Below are positions 1 to 6,389 of a DNA stretch of 7,809 nt, one piece after another (within the stretch, counting starts at the first letter, position 1; each line of letters begins with the position of its first letter). The notes below the pieces were generated by a model. The model was given only the letters and a program-made list of their open reading frames with translations, did not search any database and had not been told where the DNA came from. This stretch comes from Campylobacterota bacterium (GTDB lineage Bacteria; Campylobacterota; Campylobacteria; Campylobacterales; JAADDG01). The stretch covers positions 1-7,809 of the forward strand of contig JAADDG010000181.1 of the NCBI GenBank assembly GCA_013154075.1. The letters are read 5' to 3'. Position numbers and translations under genes: made by a program.

Positions 1-1126
1 TAGCGCTCATAACCGGAACGTTATCGATAATAGCCGAAATGAATCCGACACTGATATTTCCTATAGTAGGGCCGATTATATCATATAGTTTGGTAATATA
101 CTCCAAAAATCCGAGAAAATGCAAAGCTCCCACGGCGGAAAGAATACCGAAAAAGAAAAGAAGAGTATCGTTTTCTATTTTACTCATATTCAAAAATACG
201 TCAAAAGACTCCTGTTTTTGCTGTTTAAGCTGATAAGCGTAAATTTTCAAGACCGAAAGTCCGAACATCATACCCCACATTGCGGGAAAATGGAAAAATT
301 GATGTCCCAAAACCGCTATGACAATAGTTCCTATTCCAAGATATATAACCGTCTTAGCTCCCGGTCTAAGCTCCGCTTTCTCCGTTTTGTTCACATCGAA
401 ATATGGCTCACCTTCCGGTACGTACCTTGAAAGAAGCCAAGCCGTTAGAAGATATCCCAATATGGAAGTGGGAAACAAAAATACGAAATCCGCAAACTCA
501 CCCTTTCCCGCAGTCCAAGCCATCAAAGTGGTAATATCTCCAAACGGACTCCAAGCGCCTCCGGCATTCGCGGCTACAACTATATTGATGGCGGAAGGTA
601 CCAAAAACTCCTTTTTCTCTTTATCTATCGTATAGACTACAGTGGATAGAATCAAAGCGGTAGTTAAGTTATCGGCTACGGGGGAGAGCCAAAAAGCGAG
701 CATTCCCGTAATCCAATAAAGTTTTTTATATGAATAGCCTCTCGATATGAGTTTATATTTCAAAACGTCAAAAACTCGCCTCTCTATCAAAGTCTCTATA
801 TATGTCATAGCGACCAAAAGAAAGAAAAAGATCTCGGCGATCTCCAAAATAAGCTTCTCCATCTCGTTATGAAGAGGCTTAGGATCCAAACCGTTTAGAG
901 TAAAATATATTCCTATCAACAAGAAGGAAAACGTTCCCACAAACAAGGCCGGTTTGGCTTTGTTTAGCCCGTATCTCTCCTCCGTAGCAATAAAATAGTA
1001 GCCTATTACGAAAATAGCCGCTACGACTATTCCTATCCACTCCGTCGTCAAATGCATAACCTCTCCCGGATCACCCGACGCAAAAGAGATCGAAAAACTA
1101 AATACAAGCATTAAAAGATACCTCAT
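1..1126 (-). CDS. nhaD: NhaD-type Na+/H+ antiporter, C-terminus cut by window edge
   Basis: Integral inner-membrane protein of the ion transporter superfamily, expected to exchange Na+ (or Li+) for H+ and so serve sodium and pH homeostasis. The reading frame is open for 375 residues from the ATG at 1126 to the left edge and is continuous in my translation. Visible family marks are the paired Asp-Asn motifs of the two half-repeats, SPVADNLTTAL (residues 148-158, D152/N153) and SAIIDNVPVMSA (364-375, D368/N369), and AGGAWSPFGD (188-197). The first 16 residues (MRYLLMLVFSFSISFA) look like a cleavable signal peptide, which would put the segment before the first transmembrane helix in the periplasm. 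The start is supported by AAAGGA about 5 bases upstream, inside the end of nadB; only one base separates the nadB stop from this ATG, so translation is probably coupled. Roughly the last quarter of the protein is missing. Family assignment is strong; the exact ion is inferred. Confidence 0.87.
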   Translation of the reverse strand, partial: MRYLLMLVFSFSISFASGDPGEVMHLTTEWIGIVVAAIFVIGYYFIATEERYGLNKAKPALFVGTFSFLLIGIYFTLNGLDPKPLHNEMEKLILEIAEIFFFLLVAMTYIETLIERRVFDVLKYKLISRGYSYKKLYWITGMLAFWLSPVADNLTTALILSTVVYTIDKEKKEFLVPSAINIVVAANAGGAWSPFGDITTLMAWTAGKGEFADFVFLFPTSILGYLLTAWLLSRYVPEGEPYFDVNKTEKAELRPGAKTVIYLGIGTIVIAVLGHQFFHFPAMWGMMFGLSVLKIYAYQLKQQKQESFDVFLNMSKIENDTLLFFFGILSAVGALHFLGFLEYITKLYDIIGPTIGNISVGFISAIIDNVPVMSA

Positions 1127-1127
1127 C

Positions 1128-2570
1128 CTATTCCTTTACTATATAATGTGCACCCAAAGACTCTTTTCTATCGATAGCGCTTTGGACTATCTTTTTGGAC
1201 GTTAAAAGTCTAAGTCTTAAAAGTTTGCCTATATCTTTATCGAACATTTCATCCAATTCCTTAAGAGCTTTTTTCAAACCGCTCTCTTTTCTGATGATTC
1301 CGGCATGCTCCCACATAAGTCTTCTTAGTCTGTTTTTAAGCTCTTTGTCACCCTCTTTTACCAAAACTTCTCTATTTACCGGAAACTCTTTTATTTTTAT
1401 ATCTTCATCTTTGTTTAAAATGTCGTTTACGGCTCTAACGGAAAACACAAACCCTTCAAGCAAAGAGTTGCTCGCAAGCCTGTTTGCCCCATGCACTCTC
1501 GTATTGGCCGCCTCTCCTACCGCATAAAGATTTCTCATACCGGGAACTTTTCCGTTTAAATCCGTCTTTATGCCTCCCATCGCATAATGAAAAGCGGGAG
1601 AGATGGGAACTCTATCTTTTGGCAGATTGAAACCGAGATCTTTTAGATGATAATAGATTGTAGGAAATCTTTTTCTAAAAAACTCCTCGCTAAAATTATC
1701 GAAAGATAGATAGATCTCTCTTCCCGTTTTCATTTTCCAATCGAACATCGCTCTACTAACGATATCTCTTGGACTAAGCTCGCCTCTTTCGTCATATCTA
1801 AAGAGAAATCTCTCTCCCGTCTCATCCACGATATAAGCACCCTCTCCTCTTAAAGCTTCCGTTAGAAGCTGCTTTCTCGCTCCTTTGTTGTGAATAAAAA
1901 CGGTTGGATGAAACTGCAGCATCTCCATATCTCTAAGCTCACAGCCCTTCTCGAGACAAATTCCCTGAATATCGGAACTTATACTCTTTGCGTTGGTATG
2001 ATACTCATACAAAGAACCTATTCCGCCGCTTGCTATTATCACGTTTTTGGCATAAATATTTCTAAACTCTCCGTCATAAAAAACCGTAACGCCGTAGCAA
2101 GTATCGCCCTCCACCAAAAGATCAACAACGGTACTTTTATACAAAAGAGGGAAAGGATTATTTTTCATCAAAAAAAGATGAATGAGTCTGCCTGTGGCGT
2201 CTCCTCCCGCATGAAGAATTCTGTTTCTGCTATGAGCCGCTTCTTTTGTATAGAGAAGATTTCCGTTTTCGTCCTTATCGAACTCAAACCCCATCTCTAT
2301 GAACTCTCTAACGACTCTATAACCGTCTTTGCACATAACCTCGACGGCCTTTCTATCGCACAATCCGGCACCGGCTCTTAACGTATCCTCTATATGCGTC
2401 TTTATATCATCTTCATCTGCAGGAACGGCCACACCCCCTTGGGCATAAAAAGTATTACAATCCCAAGAGTTACTTTTACAAACTATTAAAACTTTTTTAT
2501 CTTTCGGAAGTCTCAAAGCCGCATGCAAAGCGGCTATCCCCGCTCCAATAATTACGATATCGTATCTCAT
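1128..2570 (-). CDS. nadB: L-aspartate oxidase
   Basis: FAD flavoenzyme of the cytoplasm that oxidises L-aspartate to iminoaspartate, which quinolinate synthase NadA condenses with dihydroxyacetone phosphate in de novo NAD synthesis; fumarate can replace oxygen as electron acceptor in known members. Seen in the 480 residues: N-terminal dinucleotide fold IIGAGIAA (7-14), NTFYAQGGVAV (39-49), HSRNRILHAGGDATG (113-127), LQFHPT with H221 (218-223), LSPRDIVSRA with R268 (265-274), PAFHYAMGG with H328 (325-333), and VHGANRLASNSLLEG (359-373). These distinguish NadB from fumarate reductase and succinate dehydrogenase flavoproteins only together with the length: the C-terminal helical domain is short, making the protein about 60 residues shorter than the E. 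coli enzyme. The ATG at 2570 follows AGAAGG by about 11 bases. It lies 3 bases after a small lipoprotein gene and 1 base before nhaD. No nadA or nadC is in the window. Confidence 0.95.
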   Translation of the reverse strand: MRYDIVIIGAGIAALHAALRLPKDKKVLIVCKSNSWDCNTFYAQGGVAVPADEDDIKTHIEDTLRAGAGLCDRKAVEVMCKDGYRVVREFIEMGFEFDKDENGNLLYTKEAAHSRNRILHAGGDATGRLIHLFLMKNNPFPLLYKSTVVDLLVEGDTCYGVTVFYDGEFRNIYAKNVIIASGGIGSLYEYHTNAKSISSDIQGICLEKGCELRDMEMLQFHPTVFIHNKGARKQLLTEALRGEGAYIVDETGERFLFRYDERGELSPRDIVSRAMFDWKMKTGREIYLSFDNFSEEFFRKRFPTIYYHLKDLGFNLPKDRVPISPAFHYAMGGIKTDLNGKVPGMRNLYAVGEAANTRVHGANRLASNSLLEGFVFSVRAVNDILNKDEDIKIKEFPVNREVLVKEGDKELKNRLRRLMWEHAGIIRKESGLKKALKELDEMFDKDIGKLLRLRLLTSKKIVQSAIDRKESLGAHYIVKE

Positions 2571-2573
2571 CTT

Positions 2574-2690
2574 TCAATCAACCTTCTTTTCGTAAACAGG
2601 ATCGCCCTTATATCCGCAACCCTCTATCGTAGCTAAAACAAAAAACGAAATTATAAGAATCTTTAAAATCGTCATAAAATAGCGTCTCAT
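2574..2690 (-). CDS. Very small lipoprotein, LptM/YifL-like (38 aa)
   Basis: An unbroken 38-codon frame ends 3 bases before nadB. The product has a basic start (MRRYF), a hydrophobic stretch (about residues 7-22: TILKILIISFFVLATI), then the lipobox-like IEGC with C25, followed by GYKGDPVYEKKVD. Signal peptidase II cleavage would leave a 14-residue lipopeptide beginning CGYKGDPVY. This resembles the short CGxKGPLY-type motif of LptM (YifL), a small outer-membrane lipoprotein reported to assist LptD assembly in enterobacteria. The lipobox is imperfect: Ile at -3 and Glu at -2. Start choice is uncertain: the ATG at 2690 has AAAAGG 12 bases upstream, a TTG lies three codons earlier, and an internal ATG at 2675 (M6) would still leave a hydrophobic signal. 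The position just before nadB suggests co-transcription with nadB-nhaD. The lipoprotein nature is fairly well supported; the LptM function is inference. Confidence 0.72.
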   Translation of the reverse strand: MRRYFMTILKILIISFFVLATIEGCGYKGDPVYEKKVD

Positions 2691-2710
2691 AAGCTTCAAT
2701 AACCTTTTTT

Positions 2711-2770
2711 CACAGTATATTGTCGTTAAATATAAATTTTATTATAAATTTAGTTCAATAAATAGTATAT
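2711..2770 (-). promoter_or_regulatory. Candidate promoter for lipoprotein-nadB-nhaD unit
   Basis: The 127-bp gap between the MgtC-domain gene and the lipoprotein gene is very AT-rich. On the minus strand it carries a perfect TATAAT (2746 to 2741), with a start expected near 2735 and so a leader of about 45 bases. A second -10-like TATACT lies closer to the gene (2719 to 2714). Neither has a good TTGACA at the right distance, which is usual for Campylobacterota sigma-70 promoters, where a periodic AT-rich upstream stretch stands in for the -35. In a region this AT-rich, chance matches are common, so this is only a candidate. Confidence 0.4.
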
Positions 2771-2817
2771 TAAACATTCTACATTTAAAAAACAAATTAG
2801 GAGAAAAAGAGTCTATT

Positions 2818-4080
2818 TTACACAAACTTCGATACAAAGAGTCCAAATCCCATAAAACCGAGAGTCAAAACAAAAAATTGAGTCATTCTAAATCCGAGTT
2901 TTTTACCTCCCACCCAATAAACGATAAAGAGTTTAACTAAAGAGTTGGTAACGGAAGCCGTAACTATTCCGCTTATAGCGGTAAAATCGTCAAGTTTATC
3001 ATGTTTTGCCAATTCGCTCAAAGAGAGAGTAATCGCATCCACGTCCGTAAGTCCGGAAAAAAAAGAGACAAGATAGACTCCCGTATCTCCGTATCTATCC
3101 TCTACGAAAGAAACCGCTCCGTATATGATTCCGAAAATCAAACCGAATTTCAAAGCTTCGCTAAGTTGCAAAGGATTTTTCGAAATAGAGGAATCTTTTA
3201 TATCTATTTTCGCAAAAGATGAGTTTTTATACATAAAATATACAAACGCCATACCGCTTAAAAAAGCCGCTATATAGGGTATGGCAAGCTTATACGACAA
3301 AGATGGGTTTATAACGAAAGCTTCAAATAAAACCCTTATATACATAAAAGTGCAAGCTATGGCGATACCTCCGGCATAGTTGTTTAGAAGCTGAGTTTTG
3401 TTTTGAAACATTTTTGACAAAGATACGGAAACGGCCGTAGAGGAGATCAAACCGCCCGCCGCTCCGGTTAGAAAGACTCCGTATCTATGGCCTAAAAATT
3501 TGATGGCGATATAACCTACAAAAGATATTGCGGCTATCAAAACGGCCATAAGCCAAGTTTTGTACGGATTGAAAAGATTATAAGGATCTATAGTCTTGTT
3601 CGGTAAAACCGGCAAAATCACAAAAGTCATAACAAGAAGCAAAATTACGGAATTTACGTCTTTGGGATCTATTTTTTGTTCTATTTTTCTGAGTCTTGGT
3701 TTAATCTCAAGCAAAATAATTATTATCACTCCGATAAAAATCGCATAATTTTCAAGTTTAAGCCATACCATCAAACCCAAAAGAAACGTCAAAAAAGCGG
3801 TTATATAAGTGGTAATTCCAAGATCTTTCAAGATTTTAACTTTCATATAGTAAGAAATAGAGAGCAAAACGGCTATCGAAATCGCAAAAACATAAACCGC
3901 TCCTTTAAAACTCTCATTCATCCAGCCCGCCAAAAAACCATAAAGAGCTATCAGTGCAAAAGTTCTGCCTCCCATAAAAACGGGCTCTTTCTTTTGAATG
4001 TTTCTAATCGATCTTTGCATTCCTATTAAAAATCCAAGAAGCAGAGTGATAAAAAGTTCCTTTACGATTTCATATTCCAT
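2818..4080 (-). CDS. MgtC/SapB N-terminal plus DUF4010 integral membrane protein
   Basis: A 420-residue polytopic inner-membrane protein of the COG3174 type. The N-terminal part (about 1-130) matches the MgtC/SapB-like domain: LLLGFLIGMQRSIRN (13-27) corresponds to the usual GLLIGLERE, followed by GGRTFALIALYGFLAG (37-52) and two further hydrophobic helices. The C-terminal part (about 180-415) is DUF4010-like, with GAAGGLISSTAVSVSLS (206-222) and FFSGLTDVDAITLSLSELA (340-358), the two Gly-rich, polar-in-membrane motifs typical of the family. About 10-12 membrane segments are apparent. The biochemical role of this two-domain family is not established; the MgtC label should not be read as magnesium transport. 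The ATG at 4080 has an excellent AAGGAG (4089-4094) 8 bases upstream. It is transcribed divergently from the DUF721 gene. I see no clear terminator after its stop. Confidence 0.85.
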   Translation of the reverse strand: MEYEIVKELFITLLLGFLIGMQRSIRNIQKKEPVFMGGRTFALIALYGFLAGWMNESFKGAVYVFAISIAVLLSISYYMKVKILKDLGITTYITAFLTFLLGLMVWLKLENYAIFIGVIIIILLEIKPRLRKIEQKIDPKDVNSVILLLVMTFVILPVLPNKTIDPYNLFNPYKTWLMAVLIAAISFVGYIAIKFLGHRYGVFLTGAAGGLISSTAVSVSLSKMFQNKTQLLNNYAGGIAIACTFMYIRVLFEAFVINPSLSYKLAIPYIAAFLSGMAFVYFMYKNSSFAKIDIKDSSISKNPLQLSEALKFGLIFGIIYGAVSFVEDRYGDTGVYLVSFFSGLTDVDAITLSLSELAKHDKLDDFTAISGIVTASVTNSLVKLFIVYWVGGKKLGFRMTQFFVLTLGFMGFGLFVSKFV

Positions 4081-4094
4081 CTCTTTTACTCCTT

Positions 4095-4123
4095 TTTCAG
4101 ATTATACACTAATATGCTATAAT
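4095..4123 (+). promoter_or_regulatory. Promoter for the DUF721/AI-2E-family operon
   Basis: A perfect extended -10, TGCTATAAT (4115-4123), lies 29 bases before the ATG at 4153. At 17-bp spacing the -35 position (4095-4100) reads TTTCAG, a weak match. Expected transcription start is near 4130, leaving a leader of about 23 bases that contains AGAAGG (4144-4149) for translation. It overlaps the leftward promoter in the same 72-bp spacer. Confidence 0.6.
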
Positions 4124-4129
4124 CAGATA
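4101..4129 (-). promoter_or_regulatory. Promoter for the MgtC-domain gene
   Basis: On the minus strand a perfect TATAAT (4106 to 4101) lies 20 bases before the ATG at 4080. The -35 position (4129 to 4124, TATCTG) is poor. The start is expected near 4094, which would place the AAGGAG ribosome-binding site (4094 to 4089) at the very 5' end of the messenger, a leader of only about 14 bases. The -35 region overlaps the rightward -10. Confidence 0.5.
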
Positions 4130-4152
4130 AAATTAGCGCCAAAAGAAGGGTA

Positions 4153-4614
4153 ATGAAAAGCTCAAAAGAGATAATCGCACAACTTACGTCAAAACCCTAT
4201 ATGAGAAAGATATCATACCATCACTGTTTCAATAAACTGAAATCTCTTTTACCAAAACACCTATCCGATGCAATATTATTTATCTACATCAAAAACAACA
4301 CTATGTTTTTTGCGCTAAATCATCCGGGTATGAAGATGGAGTTTCAATACAAACAAAATCTTTTAAAATCGCTTCTTCAAAATCTGATGAAACTCGATCC
4401 CCAATGCTCGAATTTAGAGGATCTAAAAAGCGTAAAACAGATAAAAAGCTTCATAAGCAACAAATCTCTCCCGCCGATTCAAAACATCTCCTCAATAACC
4501 GTAAGAAGATATAAAGAGAGAGCAAGAGGGAAATTCATAAACTTCGCGACAGATAGAGAGATAAAAAAAATATTTGAACAAATCAGAAAGGAAATAAAAA
4601 AAGAGCATGCTTAG
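4153..4614 (+). CDS. DUF721-like protein, possible DciA-type helicase-loading factor
   Basis: A 153-residue, strongly basic, soluble protein with no signal or membrane segment. Residues about 20-75 (CFNKLKSLLPKHLSDAILFI onwards, then YIKNNTMFFALNHPGMKMEF) have the helix, two beta-strands, helix order and spacing of DUF721: a short helix, a hydrophobic strand ending in a charged turn, a second strand with aromatic residues, and a leucine-rich helix (QNLLKSLLQNL). The family includes DciA, which helps load the replicative helicase DnaB in bacteria lacking DnaC. The C-terminal third is Arg/Lys-rich (RRYKERARGK, then KKIFEQIRKEIKKEH) and could bind nucleic acid. The match is by eye and weak, so the DciA role is inference. 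The ATG at 4153 follows AGAAGG closely. Its last 8 bases overlap the start of the AI-2E-family gene. Confidence 0.55.
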   Translation: MKSSKEIIAQLTSKPYMRKISYHHCFNKLKSLLPKHLSDAILFIYIKNNTMFFALNHPGMKMEFQYKQNLLKSLLQNLMKLDPQCSNLEDLKSVKQIKSFISNKSLPPIQNISSITVRRYKERARGKFINFATDREIKKIFEQIRKEIKKEHA

Positions 4615-5665
4615 ATCTACAAATATGGGATTTTATTTCTTTTATCTATCGGCTTTCATCATAATAACCGCCGGCTTGAAAGCCGCATCGGAGATAGTTA
4701 TCATTCTGCTTTTATCGATTATCTCCGCCTCCATTCTCTCTCCCATTATGATCTATGCCAAGAAATTAAAAATACCAAAAATTTTAGCCTATCTCTTTAT
4801 CTTATTTACGGTATTAAGTCTATTTTTAGCTATTTTTCTAATTGTGGAAAATTCGCTAAAAGATTTTTTGACAAATTTACCCGGATATGAAGAAAAAATA
4901 AAAGCCCTTGTAATAAAAATAATAAATTTTTTCGACTCCTACGGACTGTCGATAGATCCCAAAGCGATATTAAAAGAACTCGATATTTCGGCACTTTTTA
5001 AAGTAACTACAAAAGCCGTCGGCAATATAGGAATTTTGCTATCGAAAACGGTGCTTGTTTTAATCGGTACCTCTTTTTTGCTTTTCGAAACTCCGGTTTT
5101 TGAAAAAAAGCTTGCAATCATTTTCAAAAATAATAAAGAAGCTATAGAAAATTTCAATCTATTCTCTTCAAGCGTAAAAAAATATTTTATTATCAAAACT
5201 TCCACAAGTTTTCTAACGGGAGTCTGTATCACTTTGATGCTTTACTATTTTGACGTACAATACGCCATTTTATGGGGATTTTTGGGATTTTTGCTAAACT
5301 TCATACCGGTTTTGGGATCTCTTGTGGCAGCAATCCCGGCCATCATACTCTCACTAATTACGAAAGATATAAACTCAACATTTTGGATAATCTTTTGGTA
5401 TCTTGTCATAAACAATCTAATAAGCAACGTAATAGAACCGAAACTAATGGGACAGGGATTCGGACTATCCCCGGCGATAGTCTTTTTCTCTCTTATCTTT
5501 TGGGGATGGGTGCTTGGAGCCGCGGGAATGTTTTTGGCGGTAGTTTTGACAATGACCATAAAGATAGCCTTCGACTCCAATCCGAAAACAAGATGGATCG
5601 GAATTTTGTTATCCGATCTATCGAAAGTAAAAAATATAAAATTTAGTCAATCTCTATATCGCTAA
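4607..5665 (+). CDS. AI-2E family (PerM/TqsA/YdiK-type) membrane protein
   Basis: A 352-residue inner-membrane protein of the AI-2E transporter family. Family members have been linked to autoinducer-2 export or, in others, Na+(Li+)/H+ exchange; the substrate here cannot be told. The diagnostic C-terminal motifs are clear: LNFIPVLGSLVAAIPAI (230-246) and EPKLMGQGFGLSPAIVF (277-293), followed by the Gly-rich helix WGWVLGAAGMFLAVVLT (299-315). Two N-terminal hydrophobic pairs (about 10-50 and 60-80), a soluble loop (about 81-140) and four or five C-terminal helices fit the family's usual 7-8 segments and length. The ATG at 4607 overlaps the DUF721 gene by 8 bases, with AAAGGA 14 bases upstream. 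An alternative ATG at 4625 (M7) has no visible ribosome-binding site. Its last 23 bases overlap the convergent ABC ATPase gene. Confidence 0.88.
   Translation: MLRSTNMGFYFFYLSAFIIITAGLKAASEIVIILLLSIISASILSPIMIYAKKLKIPKILAYLFILFTVLSLFLAIFLIVENSLKDFLTNLPGYEEKIKALVIKIINFFDSYGLSIDPKAILKELDISALFKVTTKAVGNIGILLSKTVLVLIGTSFLLFETPVFEKKLAIIFKNNKEAIENFNLFSSSVKKYFIIKTSTSFLTGVCITLMLYYFDVQYAILWGFLGFLLNFIPVLGSLVAAIPAIILSLITKDINSTFWIIFWYLVINNLISNVIEPKLMGQGFGLSPAIVFFSLIFWGWVLGAAGMFLAVVLTMTIKIAFDSNPKTRWIGILLSDLSKVKNIKFSQSLYR
5585..5622 (-). terminator. Candidate intrinsic terminator of the M48-prmC-mlaF operon, inside the convergent gene
   Basis: An inverted repeat has arms at 5592-5602 (GATGGATCGGA) and 5612-5622 (TCCGATCTATC) with a 9-base loop. 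Read on the minus strand it begins about 20 bases after the mlaF stop: an inner 7-bp perfect stem, one A-C mismatch, three more pairs, then a short T-rich run (TTGTTTT, 5591 to 5585). The T-run is interrupted and the stem moderate. Read on the plus strand all 11 positions pair (one G-U), but no T-run follows and it lies inside the AI-2E-family coding sequence, so it would not end that transcript. Confidence 0.4.
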
Positions 5666-6389
5666 TTCCATCTATAAATCTTCTAATGATAGGATTGTCG
5701 GTAGTTTTGAAAAACTCGGGATCTCCGTAAGCTATAATCTTTCCTTCATAAAGCATAGCCATTTTATCGGCTATCTTGAAACTCTCTTTGATATCGTGGC
5801 TGATAACTACCGAAGTGGTACCCATTTCATGTTGAAGTTTTAAAATCATTCTACTGATAAGATCGCTTGTGATAGGATCAAGCCCCGAGGTAGGCTCGTC
5901 ATACAAAATTATTTCGGGATTTAGGATTATCGTTCTTGCAAGACCGGCTCTTTTTTGCATACCGCCGCTTAACTCATCGGGATATAGGTGAGCTACCTCT
6001 TCAAACTTCAATCCCACCATCTCAAGCCTCTTTCTAACCTCAACCTCTATCTCTTTTTCGCTAAGTTTAGTATGCTCTCTCAGAGGAAAAGCGGTATTGT
6101 CGTAAATATTCATACTATCAAACAAAGCTCCGCTTTGAAAAAGAAATCCGACTCTCTTTCTGACCGCAAAAATCTGCTCTTCCGTAGCTTCGGCAAGATT
6201 GATTCCCTCAACCCACACTTCTCCTTTATCTGGCTTTAGCAAAGCTACCATATGTTTGATGATAGTGGACTTTCCGCTTCCCGAAGGCCCTAAAATAACG
6301 GTGGTTTTATTCGGTTCTATCGTAAGATTCACACCTCTTAAAACATGCTTTTTACCGAAACTCTTATAAACGTTTATTAGTTTTATCAT
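5643..6389 (-). CDS. mlaF: MlaF-type phospholipid-transport ABC ATPase
   Basis: A 248-residue ATPase that would sit on the cytoplasmic face of the inner membrane and power an MlaE/MlaD-type complex moving phospholipids between inner and outer membrane. Seen in order: Walker A GPSGSGKST (34-42), Q-loop FQSGALFDSM (84-93), signature LSGGMQKRAGLARTI (140-154), Walker B IILYDEPTSGLDP (160-172) and H-loop ISHD with H198. The FQSGALFDS and LSGGMQKR-GLAR strings are typical of the MlaF/Ttg2A branch rather than of amino-acid or export ABC systems; the Campylobacter invasion-associated IamA protein belongs here. The start overlaps the end of prmC by 26 bases, with GGAGA 6 bases before the ATG. No MlaE permease or MlaD is adjacent: the upstream neighbour is prmC and the downstream gene is convergent, so the partners must be encoded elsewhere. 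Confidence 0.87.
   Translation of the reverse strand: MIKLINVYKSFGKKHVLRGVNLTIEPNKTTVILGPSGSGKSTIIKHMVALLKPDKGEVWVEGINLAEATEEQIFAVRKRVGFLFQSGALFDSMNIYDNTAFPLREHTKLSEKEIEVEVRKRLEMVGLKFEEVAHLYPDELSGGMQKRAGLARTIILNPEIILYDEPTSGLDPITSDLISRMILKLQHEMGTTSVVISHDIKESFKIADKMAMLYEGKIIAYGDPEFFKTTDNPIIRRFIDGISDIEID

Noticed and set aside
39..635. Three open frames on the plus strand at the left end
   Set aside because: They lie opposite the continuous, motif-bearing NhaD frame on the minus strand, have low-complexity translations and no supporting ribosome-binding sites.
1890..2381. 163-codon plus-strand frame opposite nadB
   Set aside because: It is a shadow of nadB; the translation shows no domain and the opposite strand carries all NadB motifs.
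2760..2817. Intrinsic terminator after the MgtC-domain gene
   Set aside because: There is a T-rich stretch, but the only inverted repeat is a 5-bp all-AT stem, too weak to call.
5272..5646. 124-codon plus-strand frame within the AI-2E-family gene
   Set aside because: It sits in another frame over conserved AI-2E-family motifs and is a shadow.
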